A DNA stretch of 63,571 nucleotides from Streptomyces hoynatensis. GTDB lineage: Bacteria > Actinomycetota > Actinomycetes > Streptomycetales > Streptomycetaceae. The notes below the pieces were generated by a model, which worked only from the letters and a program-made list of their open reading frames with translations, was not told the DNA's origin and made no database searches. This document shows positions 40,515 to 49,011 of this stretch, piece by piece. Location of the stretch: assembly GCF_003626535.1 (NCBI RefSeq), contig NZ_RBAL01000027.1, positions 1 to 63,571 on the forward strand, given 5' to 3'. Every line of letters starts with the position of its first letter. Positions within the stretch are counted from its first letter, which is position 1. Both the position numbers and the translations under genes were made by a program.

Positions 40515-41498
40515 GTGGAGAAGCGCGCATTCAGCAGACTGGACCGGCAGGCGTCCGTGATCGGCCTCGGCACCTGGCAGCTCGGGGCCGACTGGGGCCA
40601 GGTGCCCGAGGAGGACGCCCTGGCCGTCCTCTCGGCGGCCGTGGACGCCGGGGTGACCTTCCTGGACACGGCCGACGTCTACGGCGACGGCCGCAGCGAG
40701 CGGCTGATCGCCGCCTTCCGGCGGTCGCGGCCGGACGCGGAGGTCATGGTGGCCACGAAGATGGGGCGCCGGGTCGAGCAGGACCCGGCCCACTACACGC
40801 TGGACAACTTCCGCGCCTGGACCGACCGTTCCCGGGCCAACCTCGACGTCGACACCCTCGACCTGGTGCAGCTGCACTGCCCGCCCACCCCCGTCTTCTC
40901 CTCGGACGAGGTCTTCGACGCCCTGGACACCCTCGTCGCCGAGGGGCGCGTCGCGGCCTACGGGGTCAGCGTGGAGACCTGCGAGCAGGCCCTCACCGCG
41001 ATCGCCCGCCCCGGCACCGCGAGCGTGCAGATCATCCTCAACCCCTTCCGGATCAAGCCGCTGGAGCGGGTGCTCCCGGCCGCGCGGGAGGCGGGCGTCG
41101 GGATCATCGCCAGGGTGCCGCTCGCCTCCGGGCTGCTGTCCGGCAGGTACACCGCGGACACCACCTTCGCCGCCGACGACCACCGCACCTACAACCGGCA
41201 GGGCGAGGCCTTCGACCAGGGGGAGACCTTCTCCGGGGTCGACTTCGCCACCGGGGTGGCCGCCGCGGCCGAGTTCGCCGCCCTCGCCCCGGCCGGCGCC
41301 ACCCCGGCGCAGACCGCGCTGCGCTGGATCGTCCAGCAGCCCGGGGTCACCAGCGTGATCCCGGGGGCCAGGACCCCCGAGCAGGCACGGGCCAACGCGG
41401 CCGCCGCCGCGCTGCCGCCGCTGCCCGAGGCCACCCTGGAGGCCATCCGCGAGCTGTACGACCGGCGCTTCCGGGCCCAGGTGCACCACCGCTGGTAG
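40515..41498 (+). CDS. aldo/keto reductase
   Basis: The 327-residue AKR protein has 'SVIGLGTWQLGADWG', catalytic Asp/Tyr in 'FLDTADVYGDGRSERLI', Lys in 'VMVATKMGRR', His in 'LVQLHCPPTP', and 'VIPGARTPEQARANAAAA' for the NADPH 2'-phosphate. It begins at a GTG; no strong RBS. It belongs to the AKR group whose substrates are largely unassigned. Confidence 0.92.
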   Translation: MEKRAFSRLDRQASVIGLGTWQLGADWGQVPEEDALAVLSAAVDAGVTFLDTADVYGDGRSERLIAAFRRSRPDAEVMVATKMGRRVEQDPAHYTLDNFRAWTDRSRANLDVDTLDLVQLHCPPTPVFSSDEVFDALDTLVAEGRVAAYGVSVETCEQALTAIARPGTASVQIILNPFRIKPLERVLPAAREAGVGIIARVPLASGLLSGRYTADTTFAADDHRTYNRQGEAFDQGETFSGVDFATGVAAAAEFAALAPAGATPAQTALRWIVQQPGVTSVIPGARTPEQARANAAAAALPPLPEATLEAIRELYDRRFRAQVHHRW

Positions 41499-41600
41499 CC
41501 GCGCGTGGCGGGACCCCTCCGCGGGGCGATACCGTTTCCGTAGCTATGGGCGCTTTGACGGCTCAACGGGCGGGCGCCCCCGACGGGCGCGAGGGTGAGG

Positions 41601-44063
41601 ATGGGCGCGATGGACCGACCCGCTGGCGTCGTCGTCCCCGCGGCCGACGCCGCCTCCGCGGTGGTCGACGCCCGCGGCGTCGTGCGCGCCTGGAGCCCGG
41701 GGGCCGCGCGGCTCCTCGGGCACCAGGCGCAGGAGGTCGTGGGCCGGTCCGCGGCCGGCCTCGTCGCCCAGGACGTGCACTCCCTGGCCGCCCGCTGCGC
41801 CGGCGAGCGGTGCGGCTGGCACGGCTGGCTCGCGCTGCGTCACCGGGACGGCGCAGTGGTCCCCGCCGAGGTCAGGGCCTACCCGGCCGAGGACGGCGGG
41901 GGCACCACCACCTGGCTGCTGCACGCGGGCGTCACCCAGTCGAGCGCCGACTACCACCGGCTGCTCGAATGGGCCATCGACCAGTCCGCCAGCTCCCTCG
42001 GCATCTACGACGTCGACGCCAGGGTCCGGTTCGTCAACGCCACCGTGCTGCGTGACCTCGGCGTCACCAGGGAGGACTCCATCGGCCGCCACCTGGAGGA
42101 GATCTTCCGGGACAGCGAGGCCATCCGCACCGAGGCCGGCCTCACGGACGGCGAGTTCGAGGAGTCGGTGCGCTCCCTGGCCGAGGTCAGCGAGCTGATC
42201 CGGGAGGTGGCGCGCCGCAACGAGCCCCGCCGCCAGGAGGTGTCCGGGCCCCGGGCCGGAACCCCGGGCCACGTCACCTGGTCCCTGGAGATCTCGCCCA
42301 TCCGCGACCCCGGGGGCCAGGTGCGCGGCGTGTTCGTCGCCGCCACCGACGTCACCGAGCAGAGCCTCGCCAGGCAGCGGCTCAACCTGCTGAACACCGC
42401 AGGCGACCGGATCGGCAGCACCCTCGACGTCAACCGCACGGCCCAGGAACTCGCCGCCACCCTGGTCCCCGAGCTGTGCGACTTCGCCACCATCGACCTC
42501 CTCCCCGAGGTGGCGGGCGGCGGCGAGCCCCCCGCCGTCGCCCCCGGCGGCACGATCACCCTGCGCCGCGCCGCCCACCAGTCCATCCACGACGGCATCC
42601 CCGAGTCCGTCGTCCCCGTCGGGCAGCTGGACACCTACCCCGACTACTCGCCGCCCGCCCGCTGCCTGGTCACCGGCCGCCCCTTCGTGGACGACCTGCC
42701 CTCGCCCAGCTTCGAACGCTGGATCGACGAGGACCCCGAGCGCAGGGAACGCGCCCGCGTCTACGGCTACCACTCGATCATGACCGTCCCGCTGCGCGCC
42801 CGCGGCACCGTCCTCGGCACCGCGCTGATGCTCCGCAGCCGCCAGGACTCCTTCGTGCGCGACGACGTCCTCCTCGCCGGGGAGCTGTGCGCCAGGGCCG
42901 CCGTCAGCGTCGACAACGCCAGGCGCTACGCCCGCGAGCGCGGCACCGCCCTCGCCCTCCAGCGCAGCCTGCTGCCGCAGCAACTGCACGGCCAGGTCGC
43001 CGTCTACGTCGCCTCCCGGTACCTGCCCGCGGGCGGCAGGGCCGGGGTGGGCGGCGACTGGTTCGACGTGATCCCGCTCTCCGGCACCCGCGTCGCCCTC
43101 GTCATCGGTGACGTCGTCGGCCACGGCCTGCACGCCTCGGCCACCATGGGCCGGCTGCGCACCGCCGTGCGCACCCTCGCGGACGTGGACCTGCCGCCCG
43201 ACGAACTCCTCACCCACCTCGACGACCTGGTCTCCCACCTCGCCGAGCAGGAGGGCGTCGACGAGCCGGGGCAGGACCCCACCGGCGAGATCGGCGCCAC
43301 CTGCCTCTACGCCGTCTACGACCCCGTCTCCCGGCAGTGCGTCATGGCCAGCGCCGGGCACGCCCCGCCGGTGATCGTCACCCCCGGGGGCGCCGCCACG
43401 GGCGTCGGCCTCAGCCCGGGGCCGCCGCTCGGCGTGGGCGGGCTGCCCTTCGAGTCGGTCTCCCTCGAACTGCCCGTCGGCAGCCTCATCGCCCTCTACA
43501 CCAACGGCCTGATCGACCCGAAGAACCGGGAGTTCGACGAGGGCCAGCACCTGCTGCGCGAGGTGCTGGCCCAGCCCTCCGACTCCCTGGGCACCACCTG
43601 CGACCGGGTGCTGCGGACCCTGCTGCCGGAACGCCAGGTCGACGACGCCGCGCTGCTGCTCGCGCGCACCAGGGCCCTCGACGCCGAGCACGTGGCCACG
43701 ATCGACCTCGACCAGGACCCGGCGCTGGTGGCCAGTGCCCGCAAGGCCGCAGGCGAGCAACTCGTCGCCTGGCACCTGCCGGAGGCGGCGTTCATCACCG
43801 AACTCGTGGTGAGCGAGCTGGTCACCAACGCCATCAAGCACGCCTCCCCACCCATCCGGCTGCGGCTGATCCGCGGCGAGACCTCACTGATCTGCGAGGT
43901 CTCCGACGGCAGCAGCACCGCCCCCCACCTGCGCCGCGCCCGCACCTTCGACGAGGGCGGGCGCGGCCTGCTGCTGGTGGCCCAGCTCTCCCAGCAGTGG
44001 GGCACCAGGCAGACCCCCACGGGCAAGACCATCTGGGCGGAACAGCAGCTCCCCGGCGGCTGA
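41601..44063 (+). CDS. PAS-PAS-GAF-SpoIIE phosphatase-HATPase signalling protein
   Basis: The 820-residue protein stacks: PAS (about 5-105), PAS (about 115-255, 'ASSLGIYDVDARVRFVNATVL'), GAF (about 265-440, 'YGYHSIMTVPLRARGTVLG'), PP2C/SpoIIE phosphatase (about 455-680, 'GVGGDWFDVIPLSGTRVALV', 'DVVGHGLHASATMGRLRTAV') and a C-terminal HATPase (about 690-818, 'VVSELVTNAIKHASPPIRL', 'DEGGRGLLLVAQ'). It therefore unites the phosphatase and kinase-like activities that act on an anti-sigma antagonist. ATG 41601 has GAGG upstream; GTG 41595 and ATG 41610 are alternatives. No sigma or antagonist gene is adjacent. Confidence 0.92.
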   Translation: MGAMDRPAGVVVPAADAASAVVDARGVVRAWSPGAARLLGHQAQEVVGRSAAGLVAQDVHSLAARCAGERCGWHGWLALRHRDGAVVPAEVRAYPAEDGGGTTTWLLHAGVTQSSADYHRLLEWAIDQSASSLGIYDVDARVRFVNATVLRDLGVTREDSIGRHLEEIFRDSEAIRTEAGLTDGEFEESVRSLAEVSELIREVARRNEPRRQEVSGPRAGTPGHVTWSLEISPIRDPGGQVRGVFVAATDVTEQSLARQRLNLLNTAGDRIGSTLDVNRTAQELAATLVPELCDFATIDLLPEVAGGGEPPAVAPGGTITLRRAAHQSIHDGIPESVVPVGQLDTYPDYSPPARCLVTGRPFVDDLPSPSFERWIDEDPERRERARVYGYHSIMTVPLRARGTVLGTALMLRSRQDSFVRDDVLLAGELCARAAVSVDNARRYARERGTALALQRSLLPQQLHGQVAVYVASRYLPAGGRAGVGGDWFDVIPLSGTRVALVIGDVVGHGLHASATMGRLRTAVRTLADVDLPPDELLTHLDDLVSHLAEQEGVDEPGQDPTGEIGATCLYAVYDPVSRQCVMASAGHAPPVIVTPGGAATGVGLSPGPPLGVGGLPFESVSLELPVGSLIALYTNGLIDPKNREFDEGQHLLREVLAQPSDSLGTTCDRVLRTLLPERQVDDAALLLARTRALDAEHVATIDLDQDPALVASARKAAGEQLVAWHLPEAAFITELVVSELVTNAIKHASPPIRLRLIRGETSLICEVSDGSSTAPHLRRARTFDEGGRGLLLVAQLSQQWGTRQTPTGKTIWAEQQLPGG

Positions 44064-44179
44064 GCGCGACCCCGGCCCGGCCGCGCGACCCCGGGCCCGG
44101 CCGCGCGACGGATGCCGGCCGCGCGACCACATGCCGGAAAGGCCGGGGCCGCCGCGGGCGGAATTCGTACACTTCCCGC

Positions 44180-45367
44180 ATGACCAGCCGAACCGCAGCC
44201 CCTGCCCTCGCCTCCCGCGCCCGTTCGGTCGGTTCCTCACCCGTACGCGAGATCCTCGCCCTCACCGCGCGGCCCGAGGTCATCTCCTTCGCCGGCGGCC
44301 TGCCCGCCCCCGACCTCTTCGACGCCGCGGCGATACGCGCCGCCTACGACCGGGTGCTCGCCGAGGACCCGCACCGCGCCCTGCAGTACTCCACCACCGA
44401 GGGCGACCCGGCGCTGCGGGCCGCGGTCGCCGCCAGGCTCGGGGCGCGCGGCCTGCCGACCGGTCCCGACGACCTCCTGGTCACCGGGGGCTCCCAGCAG
44501 GCGCTGACCCTGATCGCGACGGCGCTGCTCGAACCGGGAGACGCCGTCCTCGTGGAGGACCCGACCTACCTGGCGGCGTTGCAGTGCTTCGGCTTCGCGG
44601 GAGCGCGGGTGGTCCCGGTGCCCTGCGACGAGGAGGGCATCGACCCCGAGGCGCTGGCCGGCCTGGTGGACCGGGAGCGGCCCAAGCTGCTCTACCTCGT
44701 CCCCAACTTCCAGAACCCGACCGGCCGCACGCTGCCCGCCGAGCGCCGGCGTGCCCTCGCCGAGGTCGCGGCGCGGCACGGCCTGTGGATCGTCGAGGAC
44801 GACCCGTACGGCGAGCTGAGGTTCGGCGGCCGGGAGGTCCCGTGGATCTCCTGCTTCGAGGCGGCGGGCGACCGCACGGTGCTGCTCGGCAGCTTCTCCA
44901 AGATCATGGCGCCCGGGATGCGGCTGGGCTGGCTCCGCGCCCCCGCCGACCTGCGGCGCGCCTGCGTGATCGCCAAGCAGGCCGCCGACCTGCACTCCTC
45001 CACGGTGGACCAGGCCGCGGCCGCCAGGTATCTCGCCGACGCCGACCTCGACGGCCACCTCGCGCGGGTCCGCGCCGCCTACCGGGCCCGCAGGGACGCC
45101 CTGCTCGACGGTCTCGGCGCCGCGCTGCCGCCCGGCAGCACCTGGAACCGGCCCGAGGGCGGCATGTTCGTCTGGGTCAGGCTGCCCCAGGGGCAGGACG
45201 CGACCGCCCTGCTGCGCAAGGCCGTGACCCACGACGTCGCCTACGTCCCCGGCGCCCCCTTCTACGCCGGGCCGCCGGACCCGGCCACCCTGCGCATGTC
45301 CTTCACCACGCACACTCCCGCGGAGATCAGGGAGGGCCTGGCGCGGCTGGCCAGGACCTTCGGCTGA
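44180..45367 (+). CDS. PLP-dependent aminotransferase (2-aminoadipate/MocR-like class I)
   Basis: The 395-residue fold-type I enzyme shows 'VISFAGGLPAPDLF', 'LQYSTTEGDPALRAAVAARL', 'LLVTGGSQQALTLIA', 'YLVPNFQNPTGRTLP' (N-P-T-G), 'WIVEDDPYGELRF' (PLP-pyridine Asp), PLP-Lys in 'LLGSFSKIMAPGMRLGW', and Arg in 'LRMSFTTHT'. It is the stand-alone relative of MocR catalytic domains, usually annotated as LysN-like 2-aminoadipate or alanine-type transaminase. It is convergent with the LysR gene. The first residues contain a run of Ala/Arg before the domain. Confidence 0.9.
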   Translation: MTSRTAAPALASRARSVGSSPVREILALTARPEVISFAGGLPAPDLFDAAAIRAAYDRVLAEDPHRALQYSTTEGDPALRAAVAARLGARGLPTGPDDLLVTGGSQQALTLIATALLEPGDAVLVEDPTYLAALQCFGFAGARVVPVPCDEEGIDPEALAGLVDRERPKLLYLVPNFQNPTGRTLPAERRRALAEVAARHGLWIVEDDPYGELRFGGREVPWISCFEAAGDRTVLLGSFSKIMAPGMRLGWLRAPADLRRACVIAKQAADLHSSTVDQAAAARYLADADLDGHLARVRAAYRARRDALLDGLGAALPPGSTWNRPEGGMFVWVRLPQGQDATALLRKAVTHDVAYVPGAPFYAGPPDPATLRMSFTTHTPAEIREGLARLARTFG

Positions 45368-45383
45368 ACGGCCCCGGCGCCCC

Positions 45384-46370
45384 TCAGCGCGGCTCCGCGA
45401 GGGCGGCGCCCTCCGGCGCGGGGCGCGGGGGAGGGGAGGCGGCCGGCCGGCCCGGGCCGGCCGGACCCGCGGCCGCCACCTCGGCCAGCGCGCGCAGCCC
45501 GTGCGCGACCAGCGGGTGGGTGCGGCTGCCCTGCCGGACGCAGGTGAGGATGCGGCGGCTCAGTACCGGCTCGCCCGTCAGCGGCACCCGGACCGTGGCG
45601 TGGCTGGCGGGGATCTCGGTGAGCCGCGGGAAGAGGGAGACCCCCAGACCGTGGCAGACCATCGCGGAGACCACGTGCCACTCCTTGGCCCAGTGGGCGA
45701 TCCGCGGCGAGAATCCGGCCACCGCGCAGAACACCAGCACCCGCTGGTAGTGGTCGCAGCTGCCAGGCATCGGCAGCACCCAGTCCTCGTTCGCCGTGTC
45801 CGCCAGCGTCGCCTGCCCGCGCGCGGCGAGCGGGTGCCCGGCGGGCACGATCAGGTCGAGCGGCTCCTCCAGCAGCGGCTGCTGGTCGAAGCGGGAGTCG
45901 CTGGGGTGCGGGAAGTCCTCCGAGGGGGCCAGGACCGCGATGTCGGCGTCGGTGGAGAGCAGCAGGTCGAAGCTCGCCGCCGTCTCGGCCTCGGTCACCT
46001 GCACCCGCAGCCCCGGGTGCCGCTCCCGCAGCAGCGGCATGGCCGGGGCGATCAGCCCGCTGACGGCGCTGGGGAAGCCGCACAACCGCAGCAGGCCCGC
46101 CCGGCCCTCGCGGTAGGCGTCCAGCGCGGACTCCGCCTCCTCCCAGCGGGCGAGGAGCGCGTCACCGTGCTCGATGACCAGGTGCGCGGCGCCCGTCAGC
46201 CGGATGCCCCGCCCCTGCGGCTCGATCAGCGTCACCCGCAACTCCCTGGCCAGCTCCCGGAGATGGTGGGAGACGGCGGAGGGCGTCAGGTGCAGGGCCG
46301 CCGCGGCGGCCGTCACGGTCCCGTGCTGGTGGACGGCCCGCAGCACCTGCAGGCGACGCAGATCAATCAT
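45384..46370 (-). CDS. LysR family transcriptional regulator
   Basis: The 328-residue protein has the LysR HTH at about residues 3-60 ('LRRLQVLRAVHQHGTVTAAAAALHLTPSAVSHHLREL' elements in order) and a type 2 periplasmic-binding sensor domain ('LRLCGFPSAVSGLIAPAMPLL', 'ADIAVLAPSEDF', 'SAMVCHGLGVSLFPRL'). The C-terminal 35 residues are a Pro/Ala-rich tail. ATG 46370 is the family start. It diverges from a tiny Cys-rich gene. Confidence 0.92.
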   Translation of the reverse strand: MIDLRRLQVLRAVHQHGTVTAAAAALHLTPSAVSHHLRELARELRVTLIEPQGRGIRLTGAAHLVIEHGDALLARWEEAESALDAYREGRAGLLRLCGFPSAVSGLIAPAMPLLRERHPGLRVQVTEAETAASFDLLLSTDADIAVLAPSEDFPHPSDSRFDQQPLLEEPLDLIVPAGHPLAARGQATLADTANEDWVLPMPGSCDHYQRVLVFCAVAGFSPRIAHWAKEWHVVSAMVCHGLGVSLFPRLTEIPASHATVRVPLTGEPVLSRRILTCVRQGSRTHPLVAHGLRALAEVAAAGPAGPGRPAASPPPRPAPEGAALAEPR

Positions 46371-46379
46371 GAAACCATT

Positions 46380-46407
46380 TTGCACATAGTCGCGAGAAAA
46401 CATGCAA
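46380..46407. promoter_or_regulatory. LysR-type binding site
   Basis: TTGCA (46380-46384) and TGCAA (46403-46407) are inverted arms 18 bp apart, in an AT-rich interval between the lysR start and the divergent small gene. LysR proteins bind such long dyads. Confidence 0.4.
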
Positions 46408-46444
46408 TGGACGTGCACGGTTGGGTCGCCGCACACTGAACTCC

Positions 46445-46651
46445 ATGACCGCACCGACGATTGCGAAGAGCCCGACGCCCCCTACCGCATCGGCCCCCGT
46501 GGAGATCTCCCGGCACGTCACCGGCGAGGGGACCGTCCTGTGGCTGCGCTGCACCTGCGGCAGGCTGCGGATGGTGAGCACCCCCGACTCGCCCCTCGGC
46601 ACCCCGCTCGTCGCCGGCGGCAGCACCCCCGGCTGCCCCGACTGCCCCTGA
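46445..46651 (+). CDS. 68-residue Cys-rich protein divergent to lysR
   Basis: The small protein has 'LRCTCGRLRM' and 'TPGCPDCP', four cysteines in two C-x-C/C-x-x-C pairs that fit a zinc ribbon, after a Ser/Thr/Pro-rich N-terminus. The frame has strong GC3 and begins at an ATG 75 bp from lysR. Its position suggests that it may be the LysR target. Confidence 0.6.
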   Translation: MTAPTIAKSPTPPTASAPVEISRHVTGEGTVLWLRCTCGRLRMVSTPDSPLGTPLVAGGSTPGCPDCP

Positions 46652-46771
46652 GCCCCCGGGGGCCCGGGCGCGCCGGAACGGCGGCCGCCCCCCGGCCCCT
46701 CCGGCGCACGCCCACCGGGCGCCGCCGCCCCGCGCCACCCCCGGGCGCGGGGCGGCGGCGCCGTTCCGCAC

Positions 46772-47617
46772 TCAGCCGGCGGAGGCCACCGGCCCGTCCG
46801 GGCGCCGCAGGCGCTGGTCGACCACCGCGCGGGCCTTCCGGGAGACCTCCTCCTCGGACAGCTCCCGGTACCCCGACTCGGTGATCAGCGCGACCAGCGG
46901 GAAGACCCGGCGCGTGAGGTCGGGTCCGCCGGTGGCCGTGTCCTCGTCCGCCGCGTCGTAGAGCGCCTGCACGGCGGCGGTGACGACCTCGTCCTCGCTC
47001 ATGCCGGGCCGGTACAGCTTCTTCAGCGCCGCCTTGGCGAAGGGGGAGCCGGAGCCGGTGCCGTCGAACTCGTACTCCTCGTGGTAACCGCCCGTGATAT
47101 CGAAGGAGAAGATGCGGCCCTTCTCCGCCGCCAGGTCGTAGCCGGCGAACAGCGGGACCACCGCCAGGCCCTGCATCGCCATGCCGAGGTTGCCCCGGAT
47201 CATCGTGCTCAGCCGGTTGACCTTGCCCGGCAGCGAGAGCCGGGTGCCCTCGACCTTCTCGTAGTGCTCCAGTTCCAGCTGGAAGAGGCGGAGCATCTCC
47301 ACGGCCGGGCCCACCGCGCCCGAGTAGCCCACGGCGGAGAACTCGTCCGCCCTGGCCACCTTGTCGGCGTCCCGGTGCGCGATCAGGTTGCCCTGGGTGA
47401 GGCGGCGGTCCCCGGCGATCAGCGCGCCCTCGGCGTAGACCGCGGCCACGATCGTGGTGCCGTGCGGGATCTCCAGGGCCCGGCCCGCCTCGGGCAGGGA
47501 CCGGCGGCCGGGCAGGGACTCGGGAGCGTGCTCCGCGAGGAAGTCGAGGAACGAGGGCGATCCGGGGGCGAGGAACGCTGCGGGCAGCTCACCCCACTCG
47601 GAGACATCGGCCGGCAC
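46772..47617 (-). CDS. prcB: stand-alone proteasome beta subunit
   Basis: The 281-residue protein is an actinobacterial 20S proteasome beta subunit. After a 53-residue propeptide ('PAAFLAPGSPSFLDFLAEHAP', as in PrcB) comes the cleavage site 'IPHG|TTIVAAVY' with Thr54 as catalytic Thr1. In mature numbering Asp17 ('GDRR') and Lys33 ('DADKV') are both present, followed by 'NRLSTMIRGNLGMAMQGLAVVPLFAGYD'-type segments and 'DGTGSGSPFAKAALKKLYR'. The canonical D-D-D-S turn reads D-E-D-T here. GTG 47617 has GGGGAG upstream. None of prcA, pup, dop, pafA or the ARC ATPase is adjacent, so this is an isolated or paralogous subunit. Confidence 0.9.
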   Translation of the reverse strand: MPADVSEWGELPAAFLAPGSPSFLDFLAEHAPESLPGRRSLPEAGRALEIPHGTTIVAAVYAEGALIAGDRRLTQGNLIAHRDADKVARADEFSAVGYSGAVGPAVEMLRLFQLELEHYEKVEGTRLSLPGKVNRLSTMIRGNLGMAMQGLAVVPLFAGYDLAAEKGRIFSFDITGGYHEEYEFDGTGSGSPFAKAALKKLYRPGMSEDEVVTAAVQALYDAADEDTATGGPDLTRRVFPLVALITESGYRELSEEEVSRKARAVVDQRLRRPDGPVASAG

Positions 47618-47838
47618 GGCTTCTCCCCTTTCTCCGCTTGTGCTGCGTTTCCCGGTTTCCCGTGTGTGCTCCACCGCGTGGCTGCGGTTTCCCCGCTGCG
47701 CTGCTGCCAGCGCATCTCCCGCGGCTCTCTCTTGCTTCCCCCGCCGCGCACCCGGCACTCCGGGCACGCGCGGACTGCCGCCCATCGTAAGGGTTTTGGC
47801 CGGCCGCACCGGATCGCGCCCGGCGGTAGCGTGGCCGC

Positions 47839-48264
47839 GTGATCCGCTACACCGAGGACCCGGGCGAGGTCCACGAGGAGATGCTGACCGGCTTCTTCGC
47901 CGACTGGCCCAGGGCCCCCACGCCCGCGCAGCACCTGGCGGTGCTGCGCGGCAGCCACCGCGCGGTGCTCGCCGTCGACGAGGAGACCGGCGCGGCCGTC
48001 GGCTTCGTCAACCTGCTCAGCGACGGGGTGCTGACGGCGTTCGTCCCCTGGCTCGAGGTGCTGCCCGGCTACCGGGGCCGCGGCATCGGAACCGAGCTGA
48101 TGCGCCGGGTCCTGGCCGGGACCGAGGGCCTCTACTCGATCGACCTCATGTGTGACGAGCCGCTGCTGCCGTACTACGCGCGCTTCGGCATGGTGCCCCT
48201 GGGCGGCGCCACGCTGCGCCACCGGGAGGCGCTGGCCCCCCGCGAGGAGGGGAAACCGACATGA
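47839..48264 (+). CDS. GNAT family acetyltransferase
   Basis: The 141-residue protein has the acetyl-CoA loop 'LPGYRGRGIGTELMRRVL' and a following 'LLPYYARFGMVPLGG', plus 'AVGFVNLLSDGVLTAFVPWLEV' (strand 4 region). The substrate is unknown. GTG start. A second GNAT gene begins 34 nt downstream in the same orientation, so they may be co-transcribed. Confidence 0.9.
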   Translation: MIRYTEDPGEVHEEMLTGFFADWPRAPTPAQHLAVLRGSHRAVLAVDEETGAAVGFVNLLSDGVLTAFVPWLEVLPGYRGRGIGTELMRRVLAGTEGLYSIDLMCDEPLLPYYARFGMVPLGGATLRHREALAPREEGKPT

Positions 48265-48297
48265 GTTCGGTGCCGGGCGCCGCCTACGCTGCGTGCC

Positions 48298-48870
48298 ATG
48301 CGCATCGACATACGTGAGATGGCCGAGGCGGACGCCGACTCCGTCGCCTCGCTGCGGGTCCTCGGCTGGCGCCACGCCTACCGGGGGCTGATGCCGGGGG
48401 ACTTCCTGGAGAGCATGCGGCCGGAGCGGGCGGCCGAGCGGCTGCGCGCGGAGGCGGGCGCCGGGCCCGGGGGCCTGGTCCATCTCGTCGCCGACGCGGG
48501 CGAGGCCGGGGTCGTGGGCTGGGCGAACGTCGGGCCCTACCGGCCGGTCGAGGGCGTCGACGGCCCGCCGCCCGCGCTCCCGGCCTCCGACGCGCCCCCC
48601 GGCGGCTCCCCCGCGCCGGACTGGGGCGAGCTGCACGCCCTCTACCTGCACCCCGAGTTCATCGGCCGGGGCCTCGGCCGGGAACTGCTGCGGGCCTCGC
48701 TCGGCGTCCTCGGCGAGCAGGGCCGCCACCGGGTGCGGCTGTGGGTGCTGCAGGGCAACGCCCACGCCCGCCGCTTCTACGAACGGGCGGGTTTCGCCGC
48801 CGACGGGGCCGAGCAGACCCTGCGGATCTCCGGAACGCTCCTGACCGACCTGAGGTACTCCCGCGCCTGA
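48298..48870 (+). CDS. GNAT family acetyltransferase
   Basis: The 190-residue enzyme shows 'LGWRHAYRGLMPGDFL' near the N-terminus, 'ELHALYLHPEFIGRGLGRELLRASL' (acetyl-CoA loop R/Q-x-x-G-x-G/A), and 'VLQGNAHARRFYERAGFAADG' (C-terminal signature). A Pro/Ala-rich insertion lies at about 85-105. Acceptor unknown. It follows the other GNAT gene closely. Confidence 0.9.
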   Translation: MRIDIREMAEADADSVASLRVLGWRHAYRGLMPGDFLESMRPERAAERLRAEAGAGPGGLVHLVADAGEAGVVGWANVGPYRPVEGVDGPPPALPASDAPPGGSPAPDWGELHALYLHPEFIGRGLGRELLRASLGVLGEQGRHRVRLWVLQGNAHARRFYERAGFAADGAEQTLRISGTLLTDLRYSRA

Positions 48871-49011
48871 GCGCCCCCCTTTTTTCCCTCCGCCGCGCGC
48901 GGCGGAGGGGGCTTCCCTCCCGTCTTCCCTCCCGTCCCACAGGTCACCTGAGTCCCGGAGGTGGCGGGGAATGAGGGGGTGCCGGGGTGGCGGATGCAGT
49001 ACGTTCGCTCC

